From the NCBI GenBank assembly GCA_045226255.1, contig JBGVCG010000031.1, positions 1-50,233 of the forward strand: DNA of 50,233 nucleotides, read 5' to 3'. This DNA comes from UBA1181 sp045226255. GTDB lineage: Bacteria > Bacteroidota > Bacteroidia > Bacteroidales > Paludibacteraceae. The position numbers and the translations under genes were made by a program. How positions within the stretch are numbered: position 1 is the stretch's first letter; each line of letters begins with the position of its first letter. Positions 42,558 through 50,233 of the stretch are shown piece by piece. A model generated the notes under the pieces. That model was not told the origin of the DNA. It saw only the letters and a program-made list of their open reading frames with translations, and ran no database searches.

Positions 42558-43544
42558 ATGATAAACAGGACATTACTTAGAATTAAGGTAATCCAAATTC
42601 TGTACTCCTACTACAAAAACAAAGAGAACGAAGTGCCAGAGTTGGAATCCGCACAGAATGAGCTAATTGAGAGTACGGACAAGACCTACGAATTGTACCA
42701 CTATTTTTTTCTACTCATCATCAAGATCACTGAATATGTCCAAAAGCTAGCGAAGAAAAAAAACGCTACCAGCGAATCATATGTGAAACTATCCAACAAC
42801 CTATTCGCGCAACAACTCACGAAGAACAAGCAACTACTCGCCTACTTCGACGAGCATGACGTGGATTGGGCCAACAAGACGGAAGGAAACGAGCTCTTCT
42901 GGGACATTCAGAACGAGGAGCAACAGAACAACCTCATCAAGGAGATCGTACCACAAATCCTAGAGTTGGAGGAATTCAAGAAATACAACGAGACGAAAGA
43001 GAACAACTACTTAGAAGACAAGGAGATATGGAGGTCTATCCTCAAAAAAACAATTTCCGACTCCGAATCCATCGGCAGGGAATTGGAAGACATGTCCATC
43101 TATTGGAACGATGACGCCGCTGACGTCATCAGTTTCGTCTCCAAGACCATACGCAACTTCGACGAAGCCAAAGGAGAGGACCAGGAATTACTTCCTCAAT
43201 TCAAGGACAAGGAAGACTTGGAATTCGCCTTAAAGCTTCTGAAACAGTCCATCTACGACGAGGCAGACTATAGGAAGATGATTTTCGACCGCACCAAGAA
43301 TTGGGACGCCGACCGTGTCGCATTCCTCGACACCATCATCATGCAGACGGCCCTCGCCGAGATATGCAACTTCCCGACCATACCTGTCAACGTGACCATC
43401 AACGAGTACATTGAGATCGCCAAGAGCTACAGCACAGCCAAAAGCGGCATCTTCATCAATGGTTTGTTGGACGCCATCGCCAAAGAATTGGTCGAGTCAA
43501 AGAAGGTCAACAAAGTTGTTTACACCAACGCATACAAAAAGTAA
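42558..43544 (+). CDS. nusB: Transcription antitermination factor NusB (long Bacteroidota form)
   Basis: The 328-residue protein begins MINRTLLRIKVIQILYSYYKN and ends with the canonical NusB core (AFLDTIIMQTALAEICNFPTIPVNVTINEYIEIAKSYSTAKSGIFINGLLDAI in pieces), the helical fold that binds boxA RNA with S10 (NusE) during rRNA transcription. E. coli NusB has about 140 residues; Bacteroidota forms carry an extra, charged helical N-terminal half, as here. It heads the nusB-yajC-ybbR-coaE operon and has an upstream -7 box. Confidence 0.9.
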   Translation: MINRTLLRIKVIQILYSYYKNKENEVPELESAQNELIESTDKTYELYHYFFLLIIKITEYVQKLAKKKNATSESYVKLSNNLFAQQLTKNKQLLAYFDEHDVDWANKTEGNELFWDIQNEEQQNNLIKEIVPQILELEEFKKYNETKENNYLEDKEIWRSILKKTISDSESIGRELEDMSIYWNDDAADVISFVSKTIRNFDEAKGEDQELLPQFKDKEDLEFALKLLKQSIYDEADYRKMIFDRTKNWDADRVAFLDTIIMQTALAEICNFPTIPVNVTINEYIEIAKSYSTAKSGIFINGLLDAIAKELVESKKVNKVVYTNAYKK

Positions 43545-43574
43545 TTTCATATTCACCTTTAAAACCGTAAAAAC

Positions 43575-43895
43575 ATGATTTCAAGCGTATTATTACAAGC
43601 AGCGCCAGAGGCAGGTGGAGGTATTTCCTCAATCATCATGATACTTGCCATCTTCGCCATCTTCTATTTCTTTATGATCAGACCTCAGAAGAAGAGACAA
43701 GAGGAATTCAAGAAGTTCAGAGATGCTTTGTCTGTGGGTGACACCGTAGTAACCTCAGGTGGTATTCATGGCAAAATCAAAGAGATACACGACAACACTA
43801 TAGTGTTGGAAATAGCAAACAACGTGAACATCACGATTGACAAGAATTCGGTCTTCTCCATCGGGACCAATCCATCCAACGAAGGGAACAGATGA
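43575..43895 (+). CDS. yajC: Preprotein translocase subunit YajC
   Basis: The 106-residue protein has one membrane helix (about 17-36, SSIIMILAIFAIFYFFMIRP) followed by the family motif RPQKKRQEEFKKFRDAL and SVGDTVVTSGGIHGKI. YajC associates with SecDF and assists the Sec translocon at the inner membrane. It lies 30 bases after nusB and overlaps the next gene by 4 bases. Confidence 0.94.
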   Translation: MISSVLLQAAPEAGGGISSIIMILAIFAIFYFFMIRPQKKRQEEFKKFRDALSVGDTVVTSGGIHGKIKEIHDNTIVLEIANNVNITIDKNSVFSIGTNPSNEGNR

Positions 43896-44875
43896 TGAAT
43901 GATTTATTCACGGAAACGGTAAAAAGGATCAAGAGGTTCCTATCCACAAAGGACTTCTTGGTCTTTTTACTTTTTTTAGTCATCTCAACCGCACTATGGG
44001 CTTTGCAAGCTCTACGGAAAAACTACGAGACAACGGTAGAAATGCCTATCGCCTATGTCAATCTACCCAAAGACTATATCATCACGAATGACCTGCCGGA
44101 CCACATCAAACTATCCCTAGAGGGAAAAGGAAGCGACCTGGTACGCTATCGGTACGGACGGGTGTTATCACCAATCCAAGTAGACATGGAGGAGGTGGTG
44201 AAAGGGAGGAAAAAGGTGGCAACCACTTCCTACCTTGGACAAATACATAAACAAATAAAATCTGAGACAAACATCAGGAGGATATACCCAGACTCCATCC
44301 AGTACGTATTAGAAAAACAAAAGAAGAAAGTGGTTAAGGTCGCACTCGATGCGGAGATCGAGCTCGAACAACAATATACCCTCAGCGATTCCATCCGGAT
44401 CACGCCGTCCAGCATCACTGCCTACGGTCCACAATCGGAATTAATCAAATTGGACACCATCCACACGGAGCAATTAGTGCTCAACAACGTAAAGGACACC
44501 GTCACAAAAAGCATTGAACTAAGGCAGATCCGTAATGTCCGCTACTCCGACTCAACAATAACAGTTACGATTCCTTCCGAGAAATTCACGGAGAAGAGTA
44601 TCCAGATGCCTATTTCCATCAAAAATGTCCCAAGCAACTACACGCTGAGGATTTTCCCTTCATCAACGACCATCAGCTACCAAGTGGGACTCAGTTCTTA
44701 CGAGAAAGTGGACGCATCCTCATTCTCTCTATACGTAGATTTCAAAGAGGCGAAGAGGAACGGGAAAGACAAACTGAAGGTTAAGTTCGGCAAAAAATCC
44801 ACAAAGGCATTCAACGTAAAGCTGAAACCGGAATCCATCGATTATATCATAGAGGAAAAAAACATCGTGCCATGA
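43892..44875 (+). CDS. YbbR-domain protein (CdaR-like)
   Basis: The 327-residue protein has a short cytoplasmic start, one membrane helix (about 22-40, FLVFLLFLVISTALWAL) and repeated YbbR-type beta domains outside (IEMPIAYVNLP-like starts, SSITAYGPQSEL near 175-186). In Firmicutes the YbbR protein CdaR regulates the diadenylate cyclase; no cyclase is adjacent here and the Bacteroidota role is unproven. Its start overlaps the yajC stop and its stop overlaps the coaE start (ATGA), so the genes are translationally coupled. Confidence 0.85.
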   Translation: MMNDLFTETVKRIKRFLSTKDFLVFLLFLVISTALWALQALRKNYETTVEMPIAYVNLPKDYIITNDLPDHIKLSLEGKGSDLVRYRYGRVLSPIQVDMEEVVKGRKKVATTSYLGQIHKQIKSETNIRRIYPDSIQYVLEKQKKKVVKVALDAEIELEQQYTLSDSIRITPSSITAYGPQSELIKLDTIHTEQLVLNNVKDTVTKSIELRQIRNVRYSDSTITVTIPSEKFTEKSIQMPISIKNVPSNYTLRIFPSSTTISYQVGLSSYEKVDASSFSLYVDFKEAKRNGKDKLKVKFGKKSTKAFNVKLKPESIDYIIEEKNIVP

Positions 44876-45447
44876 AACGCATCGGTATCACAGGAGGAAT
44901 CGGAAGCGGGAAATCAATCATATCCGATGTTTTGACATGCATGGGCATTCCCACATACAATGCTGACAACGCTGCCAAACGACTCATATCCACACGGAAA
45001 GAGTTGATCACAGCCTTGAAGAAACTATTGGGAAGTGACATATACGTTCAGGGCGTCTTGGACAAGAAAAAGATGGCTCAACTGATTTTCAACGACAAGG
45101 GATTGCTTGCAAAAGTAAACGGCATCATACACCCCGCCGTCATAAAGGATTTCCAGGTATGGAGCAAATCGCAGAATGTCCCCATCGTCGCTTGCGAGAC
45201 AGCCATCCTATTTGAATCAAACATGGACAAACTAATGGATGTGACTATCGCAGTCACCGCTCCCATAGACATACGGATCGAACGGTGCATCAAGAGGGAT
45301 AATGCCACAGAAAAACAGATCAAAGCCAGGATGAACAATCAAATGGGAGACGAGGAAAGAATCCAAAGAGCTGACCACGTCATCATCAACGACGGGAAGA
45401 AAGCCATCCTGCCCCAAATCAAAGAAATAATCGACAGTTTGGGTTAA
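44872..45447 (+). CDS. coaE: Dephospho-CoA kinase
   Basis: The 191-residue P-loop kinase phosphorylates dephospho-CoA in the last step of coenzyme A synthesis. It has GITGGIGSGKS (Walker A, residues 4-14), the CoA-binding YNADNAAKRL region, HPAVIKDF and a lid with RCIKRDNATEKQI. It is the last gene of the nusB operon and overlaps ybbR by 4 bases. It converges on the macrodomain gene with only 22 bases between stop codons and no clear terminator. Confidence 0.94.
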   Translation: MKRIGITGGIGSGKSIISDVLTCMGIPTYNADNAAKRLISTRKELITALKKLLGSDIYVQGVLDKKKMAQLIFNDKGLLAKVNGIIHPAVIKDFQVWSKSQNVPIVACETAILFESNMDKLMDVTIAVTAPIDIRIERCIKRDNATEKQIKARMNNQMGDEERIQRADHVIINDGKKAILPQIKEIIDSLG

Positions 45448-45469
45448 CATCCCCCTATTCCCTGACACA

Positions 45470-46498
45470 TCAATCAACCTGACCCAACTGAACCTGGTTG
45501 TGCTGAAAAAGTAAAAAGTTCAGATCATCAATATTATAATATTTATTCTCTTGGTGCAGGATATAATATTCAATGATTAAATCAGCCTTAGAGGAATGAG
45601 AGATCGCATAACCCGCACTACGCAACAGTTCCTGCGTCTCCTCCAGATTCAATCTGAGAGAAATAGCCAATGCCAAAACCGTATTCTTCCTTGGCGTATA
45701 ATCTTCATTGGAAATAATCTTCGAGAAGAGGCGTCGATCTAGATTGGCATTCTTATAAACCTCCGCATTAGTCATTTGTTTCCTGCGTATCAACTTAAAG
45801 AGCAGTGTACTGAAACTATCCTCAAGACGATCAAAGATACCCCCTTCACGCAATACCTGAGGAGAGACCTCTTCCTCAAATTGCTCTTCCATCGGCCTCG
45901 ATTCCTTGCAAGAATCACGATGGAAAACATCCCGAAAAGATCTACGACAACGGGTGTCTTTCTTGACCTGCCACTCATTGATATAACTCTCCACCTCTCC
46001 GCACATCGCCTGCGCAGCTTTGAACGCATTGTTGTCATAAACGATAAGATAAACGGTCATATCTCCTTCGTAAGCGCCTAAGAAATCATGTATTGCCCTT
46101 TGGGCGACCATCAAGGCTTCATCCGAAGGATAACCATAAATACCCGACGATATGAGCGGGAATGCAATGGACTCAAGTCGCTTACCGGCAGCCAACCCTA
46201 ACGAGTTGGAATAGCAATCATATAGCTGTTGTTCCTGATTGGGGTTACCTGTTTGGTAGATAGGTCCCGCCGTGTGAATGATGAACTTCGCCTTGGAGTC
46301 AAAACCATCGGTTATAACCGCCTGTCCTGTTTGTATCGGCGCCAGCTTATCACAGGCAGCTTGCAGTTTTGAAGGACCCGCGGCTCTGAAAATTGCTCCG
46401 CAGACACCTCCACCCATCATAAGGTTGATATTAGCCGCATTCACAATGGCATCAACCTCTATACATGTAATATCGTTTCTACTAATCAGTAATGGCAT
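45470..46498 (-). CDS. Macrodomain protein fused to a C-terminal HTH domain
   Basis: The 342-residue protein has an N-terminal macrodomain (1-170) of the MacroD/O-acetyl-ADP-ribose deacetylase type: DAIVNAAN (16-23), MMGGGVCGAIFRAAG (27-41) and SSGIYGYPSDEA (117-128). A charged linker (175-220) follows. Residues 227-335 form a helical Cro/C1-like region (MTNAEVYKNANLDRRLFSKI, then LALAISLRLNLEETQELL) that I read as a helix-turn-helix. Macrodomains bind or hydrolyse ADP-ribose derivatives, so the fusion could be a regulator that senses an NAD-derived signal. Divergently transcribed from the VWA gene across a palindrome. The reading of the C-terminus is inference. Confidence 0.75.
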   Translation of the reverse strand: MPLLISRNDITCIEVDAIVNAANINLMMGGGVCGAIFRAAGPSKLQAACDKLAPIQTGQAVITDGFDSKAKFIIHTAGPIYQTGNPNQEQQLYDCYSNSLGLAAGKRLESIAFPLISSGIYGYPSDEALMVAQRAIHDFLGAYEGDMTVYLIVYDNNAFKAAQAMCGEVESYINEWQVKKDTRCRRSFRDVFHRDSCKESRPMEEQFEEEVSPQVLREGGIFDRLEDSFSTLLFKLIRRKQMTNAEVYKNANLDRRLFSKIISNEDYTPRKNTVLALAISLRLNLEETQELLRSAGYAISHSSKADLIIEYYILHQENKYYNIDDLNFLLFQHNQVQLGQVD

Positions 46499-46532
46499 AG
46501 CTGTTACATTTTGTGGTAAATATACAAAAAAT

Positions 46533-46551
46533 TGTCGCTTTTATGGCGACA
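46533..46551. promoter_or_regulatory. Palindromic operator candidate
   Basis: TGTCGC (46533-46538), 7 bases, GCGACA (46546-46551) form a perfect inverted repeat midway between the macrodomain-HTH and VWA genes. A GACATTTG -7-like box for the VWA gene lies about 20 bases downstream. It could be bound by the macrodomain-HTH protein; binding is inference. Confidence 0.5.
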
Positions 46552-46618
46552 TGAGTCTGAAAAAAATCCGTGACATTTGTAACGTAATTAATGTTGAACC
46601 AATTAAAATTTTACGGCA

Positions 46619-47269
46619 ATGGAAAAAGTAACAGAACTCATTTTCATCATCGACAAGTCTGGTTCGATGTCAGGTTTGGAAAACGACACCATCGGAGGAT
46701 TCAACTCTATGCTCCAAAAACAGAGAGAAGAAGAGGGTGTGTGCCACATATCAACCATCCTATTCTCCAACGATTCTCAGGTATTGCATAATCGCCGCAA
46801 CATCGAAAAGGTGGAGCCTCTCACCAGGGAAGACTACATAGTCGGAGGAGGAACCGCCTTGCTGGACGCATTGGGCGACGCTATCCAACATACAGTGAAA
46901 GTGCAAAAATTCTCCGCAGAGGACGAAAGAGCATCAAACGTAGTGTTTGTCATCATAACAGACGGACAGGAGAACTCTTCTCTCAGGTATAGCAAACGAG
47001 ACATCAAAAAGATGATCACACACGAACAGGAGAAATATGGTTGGGAATTTATCTTCCTAGGTGCGAACATCGACGCAATCGACACTGCAGACGACTATGG
47101 TATCCGAAAGAATCGGGCAAGCAATTTCGTGTGCGACTCGGCTGGCGTCAACCTGAACTTCAGATGCGTGGCGAACGCTATCTCTCACCTAAGGGAGAAA
47201 GGCTCCATCTCGGAAAAATGGAACGAAGAAATCATGGCAGATTATGAGGAAAGGGGGAATAGGCGTTAG
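46619..47269 (+). CDS. VWA-domain protein (TerY-like)
   Basis: The 216-residue protein is almost entirely a von Willebrand A domain. The metal-ion-dependent adhesion site is complete: Asp12-x-Ser14-x-Ser16 (IDKSGSMSG), Thr79 in GGGTALLDAL and Asp115 in IITDGQEN. There is no signal peptide or membrane helix, so it acts in the cytosol, as in TerY-type proteins. VWA domains bind protein partners through Mg2+; the partner is unknown. It is divergent from the macrodomain-HTH gene across 120 bases holding a palindrome, suggesting a shared regulator. It is followed by a spacer with TTAGATGTTAGATGTTAAACTT-like short repeats. Confidence 0.82.
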   Translation: MEKVTELIFIIDKSGSMSGLENDTIGGFNSMLQKQREEEGVCHISTILFSNDSQVLHNRRNIEKVEPLTREDYIVGGGTALLDALGDAIQHTVKVQKFSAEDERASNVVFVIITDGQENSSLRYSKRDIKKMITHEQEKYGWEFIFLGANIDAIDTADDYGIRKNRASNFVCDSAGVNLNFRCVANAISHLREKGSISEKWNEEIMADYEERGNRR

Positions 47270-47338
47270 ACTTTAGATGTTAGATGTTAAACTTTAGTTG
47301 TTAGGGGGATACGAAGATAGTATCTCACATAAGATTAG

Positions 47339-47376
47339 ACAAAATGCGAGGAGGCAGTGCGAACACTACCTCCTCG
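47339..47376 (-). terminator. Terminator-like hairpin after lon
   Basis: CGAGGAGGCAGTG (47347-47359) pairs with CACTACCTCCTCG (47364-47376), with one G-U pair on the minus strand and a UUCG tetraloop there. The T-tract is poor (CATTTTG). It begins about 20 bases after the lon stop. Confidence 0.65.
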
Positions 47377-47396
47377 ATTTATATCCAAGACAACCA

Positions 47397-49832
47397 TCAA
47401 TCCACTTTTTCTTTCAGAAGTGCGAAATCGGTCACATCCTTGATAGTATTAACATAATGGAAGGACAACCCCTTAAGATATTCCGGCTTGATTTCCTCGA
47501 TATCCTTTCTATTCTCCTCACAAAGGATGATGTCCTTGATGCCAGCACGTTTTGCAGCCAGAATCTTCTCCCTAATACCTCCGACAGGGAGCACTTTGCC
47601 ACGAAGGGTAATCTCACCCGTCATCGCGAGATTCTTGCGAACCTTACGCTTCGTGAGAGCGGAAACGATAGAGGTCGTCATCGTGACACCTGCGGAAGGT
47701 CCATCCTTTGGCACGGCGCCCTCTGGCACATGCACATGTATGCTGTATTCTTCGAAAACATCATTAGGAATGTCCCAATAGTCCGCATGAGCACGGATAT
47801 ACTCCAAAGCCAATACGGCAGACTCCTTCATCACATCGCCCAAGCTTCCCGTAAGGGTCAATTTAGGAGATTTAGACTTACTTAAACTCGTCTCGACGTA
47901 TAGGATTTCACCCCCAACTGCCGTCCATGCGAGACCCGTCACAACACCTGCGAAATCGTTCCCTTGGTATTCATCGTGCGTATAACGTTCCACGCCCAAA
48001 TATTCCTGCAACGCCTCTTTTGTGATAACCGGCTCATATTCCTCCTTCATGGCAATCTTATAAGCCACCTTTCTCATCACCTTAGAGATCTGCTTCTCCA
48101 ACTCACGAACGCCTGATTCTCTCGTGTAAGAAGAGATGATTTGTTCCAAGGCATCGGCAGGGAAGGAGACCTGTTCCGCAGTCAATCCATGTTTTTCCAA
48201 CTCACTTGGAATCAGGTGACGCAAAGCGATTTGGATTTTCTCCTCCGTAATGTACCCGCTCACCTCTATCAACTCCATACGGTCCAGCAATGGCTGGGAA
48301 ATCGTATTCAAGTTGTTGGCGGTAGCGATAAACATAACGTGCGACAGATCGTAATCTATATCCAAGAAATTATCATGGAAAGCAACGTTCTGCTCCGGGT
48401 CGAGGACCTCCAACAAAGCAGACTCCGGATCACCCTTCATATCGTTACATACCTTATCAATCTCATCCAAGATGAATACAGGGTTGGACGACTCCGCTTT
48501 CTGCAGACTTTGGATAATACGTCCAGGCATTGCTCCGATATAGGTACGACGATGGCCACGGATCTCCGCCTCATCGTGCAATCCGCCCAATGAAATACGG
48601 ACATACTTTCTATTCAAAGACTCCGCAATGGATTTACCCAAAGAAGTCTTACCAACGCCCGGAGGGCCATACAAACAGATGATAGGAGACTTCATGTCAC
48701 CCTTCAACTTCATGACAGCCAAGTGTTCCAAGATACGATCCTTCACCTTTTCCATACCATAATGGTCACGGTCTAAAACCGATTTGGCCTTTTTTATGGA
48801 ATGGCTATCCTTCGTATACTCGCCCCAAGGCAAATTGACAATGGTCTCCACATAATTCAGTTGCACACCATAGTCATGGGAAGTCACTTGCGTCCGCTCC
48901 AACTTAGAGAGTTCATCCTCGAAAATCTTCTTTACCGATTCAGGCCATTTCTTACCCTTAGCCTTTTCTCTCAGCTTCTCGACATCCTTCGAAGAGGAAT
49001 CACCCATCTCCTCCTGGATAGCCTTCATCTGCTGCTGCAAGTAATACTCCTTCTGTTGCTGATCGATTCCCTCCTGCGTCTTAGCCTGGATAGCCATCTT
49101 CACCTCAACCAATTGTAGTTCCTGGTTCAACAAACCCAAAAGGGTATATGCTCTTTCGTATACATTCGTGATTTCCAACAACTTTTGGCGATCATCCACA
49201 TTCAGGTTGAAGTTCGCTGAAATAAAATTGATCAGTTGCAAAGGAACCTCAATGTTCTTTATAGCGAAAGAGAGGCCATTAGGAATCGTTGAAGAGCCCT
49301 TTATGATTCGAATAGCGACATCCTTCAATGCTTCGATCAAAGCATTGAAATCCTTGCGAGTAACAGAATCATCCATCAACTCAGGATAGGAAGAGACCGT
49401 TCCCTTATAGTACAGACGTTCAGAGGAATAACTCGTCAGTTTAATTCTGTGTTTTCCTTGAAGGATCGCAGTGGTGGAGCCATCTGGCAATTCCAATATC
49501 TTTATCACTTGTGCGATGCAACCTACTGGGAAAATATCATCTTGTTCAGGAGCATCCACACGAGCATCCTTCTGTGCGAAAGCTCCTAAATAACCATGGT
49601 TCTTATAGGCAGCCCGCACCGCATTCAGGGAACGCTTACGCCCCAAAGAAACGGGTAGTACCACATCAGGGAACAATACCACATTACGAAGTGGAAGCAC
49701 GGGAATGCTCTCGTCCTCACCTATGTTGAACACGAAGCTGGGACCTCCATCCGTAATCAGCGGAAAGAATTCAGCGCCTTCTTCGTTTTCGCCTTCCATT
49801 CCTAATAAAATGTTCTCAACGTTTTTTTTCAT
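47397..49832 (-). CDS. lon: ATP-dependent protease Lon
   Basis: The 811-residue protease degrades misfolded and regulatory proteins in the cytosol. It has an N-terminal LON substrate domain (about 40-245), the AAA+ module with Walker A GPPGVGKT (389-396), Walker B ILDEID (454-459) and the RRTYIGAMPG pore-loop segment, and the C-terminal serine-lysine protease with Ser713 (PKDGPSAG) and Lys756 (GGIREKIL). Everything needed for activity is present, and the length is normal for LonA. It starts at the ATG 49832 after a leader of about 130 bases; a -7 box lies at 49967-49974. I see no recognisable heat-shock operator. Confidence 0.97.
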   Translation of the reverse strand: MKKNVENILLGMEGENEEGAEFFPLITDGGPSFVFNIGEDESIPVLPLRNVVLFPDVVLPVSLGRKRSLNAVRAAYKNHGYLGAFAQKDARVDAPEQDDIFPVGCIAQVIKILELPDGSTTAILQGKHRIKLTSYSSERLYYKGTVSSYPELMDDSVTRKDFNALIEALKDVAIRIIKGSSTIPNGLSFAIKNIEVPLQLINFISANFNLNVDDRQKLLEITNVYERAYTLLGLLNQELQLVEVKMAIQAKTQEGIDQQQKEYYLQQQMKAIQEEMGDSSSKDVEKLREKAKGKKWPESVKKIFEDELSKLERTQVTSHDYGVQLNYVETIVNLPWGEYTKDSHSIKKAKSVLDRDHYGMEKVKDRILEHLAVMKLKGDMKSPIICLYGPPGVGKTSLGKSIAESLNRKYVRISLGGLHDEAEIRGHRRTYIGAMPGRIIQSLQKAESSNPVFILDEIDKVCNDMKGDPESALLEVLDPEQNVAFHDNFLDIDYDLSHVMFIATANNLNTISQPLLDRMELIEVSGYITEEKIQIALRHLIPSELEKHGLTAEQVSFPADALEQIISSYTRESGVRELEKQISKVMRKVAYKIAMKEEYEPVITKEALQEYLGVERYTHDEYQGNDFAGVVTGLAWTAVGGEILYVETSLSKSKSPKLTLTGSLGDVMKESAVLALEYIRAHADYWDIPNDVFEEYSIHVHVPEGAVPKDGPSAGVTMTTSIVSALTKRKVRKNLAMTGEITLRGKVLPVGGIREKILAAKRAGIKDIILCEENRKDIEEIKPEYLKGLSFHYVNTIKDVTDFALLKEKVD

Positions 49833-49966
49833 TATCTGTCATATATTTTCACCGATTACGCCATTTTGTCAGCACATCTTCGTGCCCGCATATACAAGCA
49901 AGCCACGCAGAGGCATTAACTAGACTGTAAATCAGTGCATTTTCCAAATATTAACAACACTCTCTA

Positions 49967-49974
49967 CAAATATA
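49967..49974 (-). promoter_or_regulatory. -7 promoter box for lon
   Basis: An exact TATATTTG on the minus strand, about 135 bases before the lon start. TTTG occurs 15 bases upstream (49990-49993), shorter than the consensus spacing. Confidence 0.45.
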
Positions 49975-50070
49975 AAACAATAGTCGTGCCAAAAGGATAT
50001 ATGAGCCTTCCCTCTGCAAAAATGTCAGCCCACCGAAGTCTAGGCAGACCTGGCATACGCGCTTTTTTAA

Positions 50071-50110
50071 AAGCACAAAGAAGCGAGCCGTTTCAAACGG
50101 CTCGCTTCTT
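50071..50110 (-). terminator. Terminator of the T9SS type B gene at the window end
   Basis: A 16-bp perfect stem (AAGAAGCGAGCCGTTT, 50078-50093, with its complement 50095-50110). On the minus strand it is followed by TGTGCTTTTAAAAAAG. It begins 24 bases after the stop codon at 50135. Confidence 0.8.
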
Positions 50111-50134
50111 ATATCGATTACATTAGATGATTTC

Positions 50135-50233
50135 TTATTGTCTCAACAATGTGAAGTGACCCAAGAACTGGCGGTCGATCTCCTCCACGTCGATCACGTA
50201 CCAGTAGTCGGTGGACTGCATCGCATGGCCGTT
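50135..50233 (-). CDS. C-terminal end of a T9SS type B sorting-domain protein (cut by window edge)
   Basis: The minus-strand frame is open from the window edge to TAA at 50135, giving 32 residues with STDYWYVIDVEE and ending GHFTLLRQ. That is the end of a gliding-motility-associated (type B) C-terminal domain, in which the D-Y-W-x-x-I strand and the GHFTLLR finish are typical. The protein should be exported by the T9SS. The body of the gene lies outside the window, so nothing can be said about its function. Confidence 0.75.
   Translation of the reverse strand, partial: NGHAMQSTDYWYVIDVEEIDRQFLGHFTLLRQ

Larger units (their letters stand above)
49833..50134. other. lon upstream region and terminator of the next gene
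   Basis: 49833-49960 is the presumed untranslated lon leader. 49967-49974 is its -7 box. 50078-50110 is a strong terminator for the minus-strand gene at the window end. No coding region is seen. Confidence 0.55.

Noticed and set aside
46840..47269. Full ter (tellurite/stress) operon around the VWA protein
   Set aside because: TerY-like VWA proteins often sit near terD-type genes, but none is present on either side; the TerB-like domain at 2811-4025 is 43 kb away and in another operon.
1..50233. CRISPR array, transposase, integrase, tRNA or rRNA genes
   Set aside because: No regularly spaced repeats of CRISPR type, no IS or phage genes and no tRNA arm (TTCRA context with acceptor stem) were seen in any spacer. 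The RhuM array shows no phage structural genes.

Overview
This 50 kb window is chromosomal DNA from a member of the phylum Bacteroidota, most likely an anaerobe of the order Bacteroidales. The evidence is a type IX secretion (T9SS) gene set (type A and type B C-terminal sorting domains, PorP/SprF, OmpA), Bacteroidota-specific families (DUF3276/PUR-like protein, long NusB), and many exact TAnnTTTG -7 promoter boxes, the Bacteroidota vegetative signature. Shine-Dalgarno sequences are mostly absent, apart from two clear exceptions. A very large, codon-biased pyruvate:ferredoxin oxidoreductase and a 2[4Fe-4S] ferredoxin indicate anaerobic metabolism. I see no tRNA, rRNA, CRISPR array, transposase or complete prophage. 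I cannot name the species.

Layout. 1-1419: a tandem array of RhuM-family genes (one cut by the window edge, one internally deleted, one complete with a phospholipase-D-like C-terminus). 1560-4025: HAD phosphatase, flavoredoxin-like protein and an M48 metallopeptidase with a TerB-like tail. 4304-4501: a small membrane protein with its own promoter. 4861-6805: a two-gene secreted-protein unit, with a T9SS type A protein followed by a protein holding three six-cysteine repeats. 6968-8864: a hotdog thioesterase and an orphan cytosine-5 DNA methyltransferase. 8941-12498: nifJ. 12691-19721: a T9SS type B operon (1567-aa substrate, OmpA protein, PorP/SprF) closed by a terminator. 20082-23809: AsmA-like protein translationally coupled to a CvfB-type RNA-binding protein. 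24004-26809: metY, mntP and a potassium-channel-like gene on the minus strand, with a long untranslated leader before metY. 27179-28833: small lipoprotein and a His-rich COG0523 GTPase. 28939-31146: lone flippase, ferredoxin, PUR-like protein. 31312-33052: pheS, bactofilin and a candidate structured non-coding RNA. 33273-35103: LytS/LytTR two-component pair. 35408-39011: TolC-family protein, dihydroorotase, polyprenol-phosphate mannosyltransferase. 39093-45447: mfd, then nusB-yajC-ybbR-coaE. 45470-47269: divergent macrodomain-HTH fusion and VWA protein around a palindrome. 47397-49832: lon. 50135-50233: tail of another T9SS type B protein.

How the genes fit together. Three separate loci (4861, 15018, 50135) make proteins tagged for the T9SS, and the 12.7-19.7 kb operon pairs a type B substrate with outer-membrane partners of the kind that dedicated type B substrates need. 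The housekeeping backbone (nifJ, pheS, mfd, nusB operon, lon, pyrC, metY) is intact and collinear. The accessory material that deserves attention is the RhuM array at the left edge, the cysteine-repeat protein, the unassigned RNA near 31.4 kb and the macrodomain-HTH/VWA pair.
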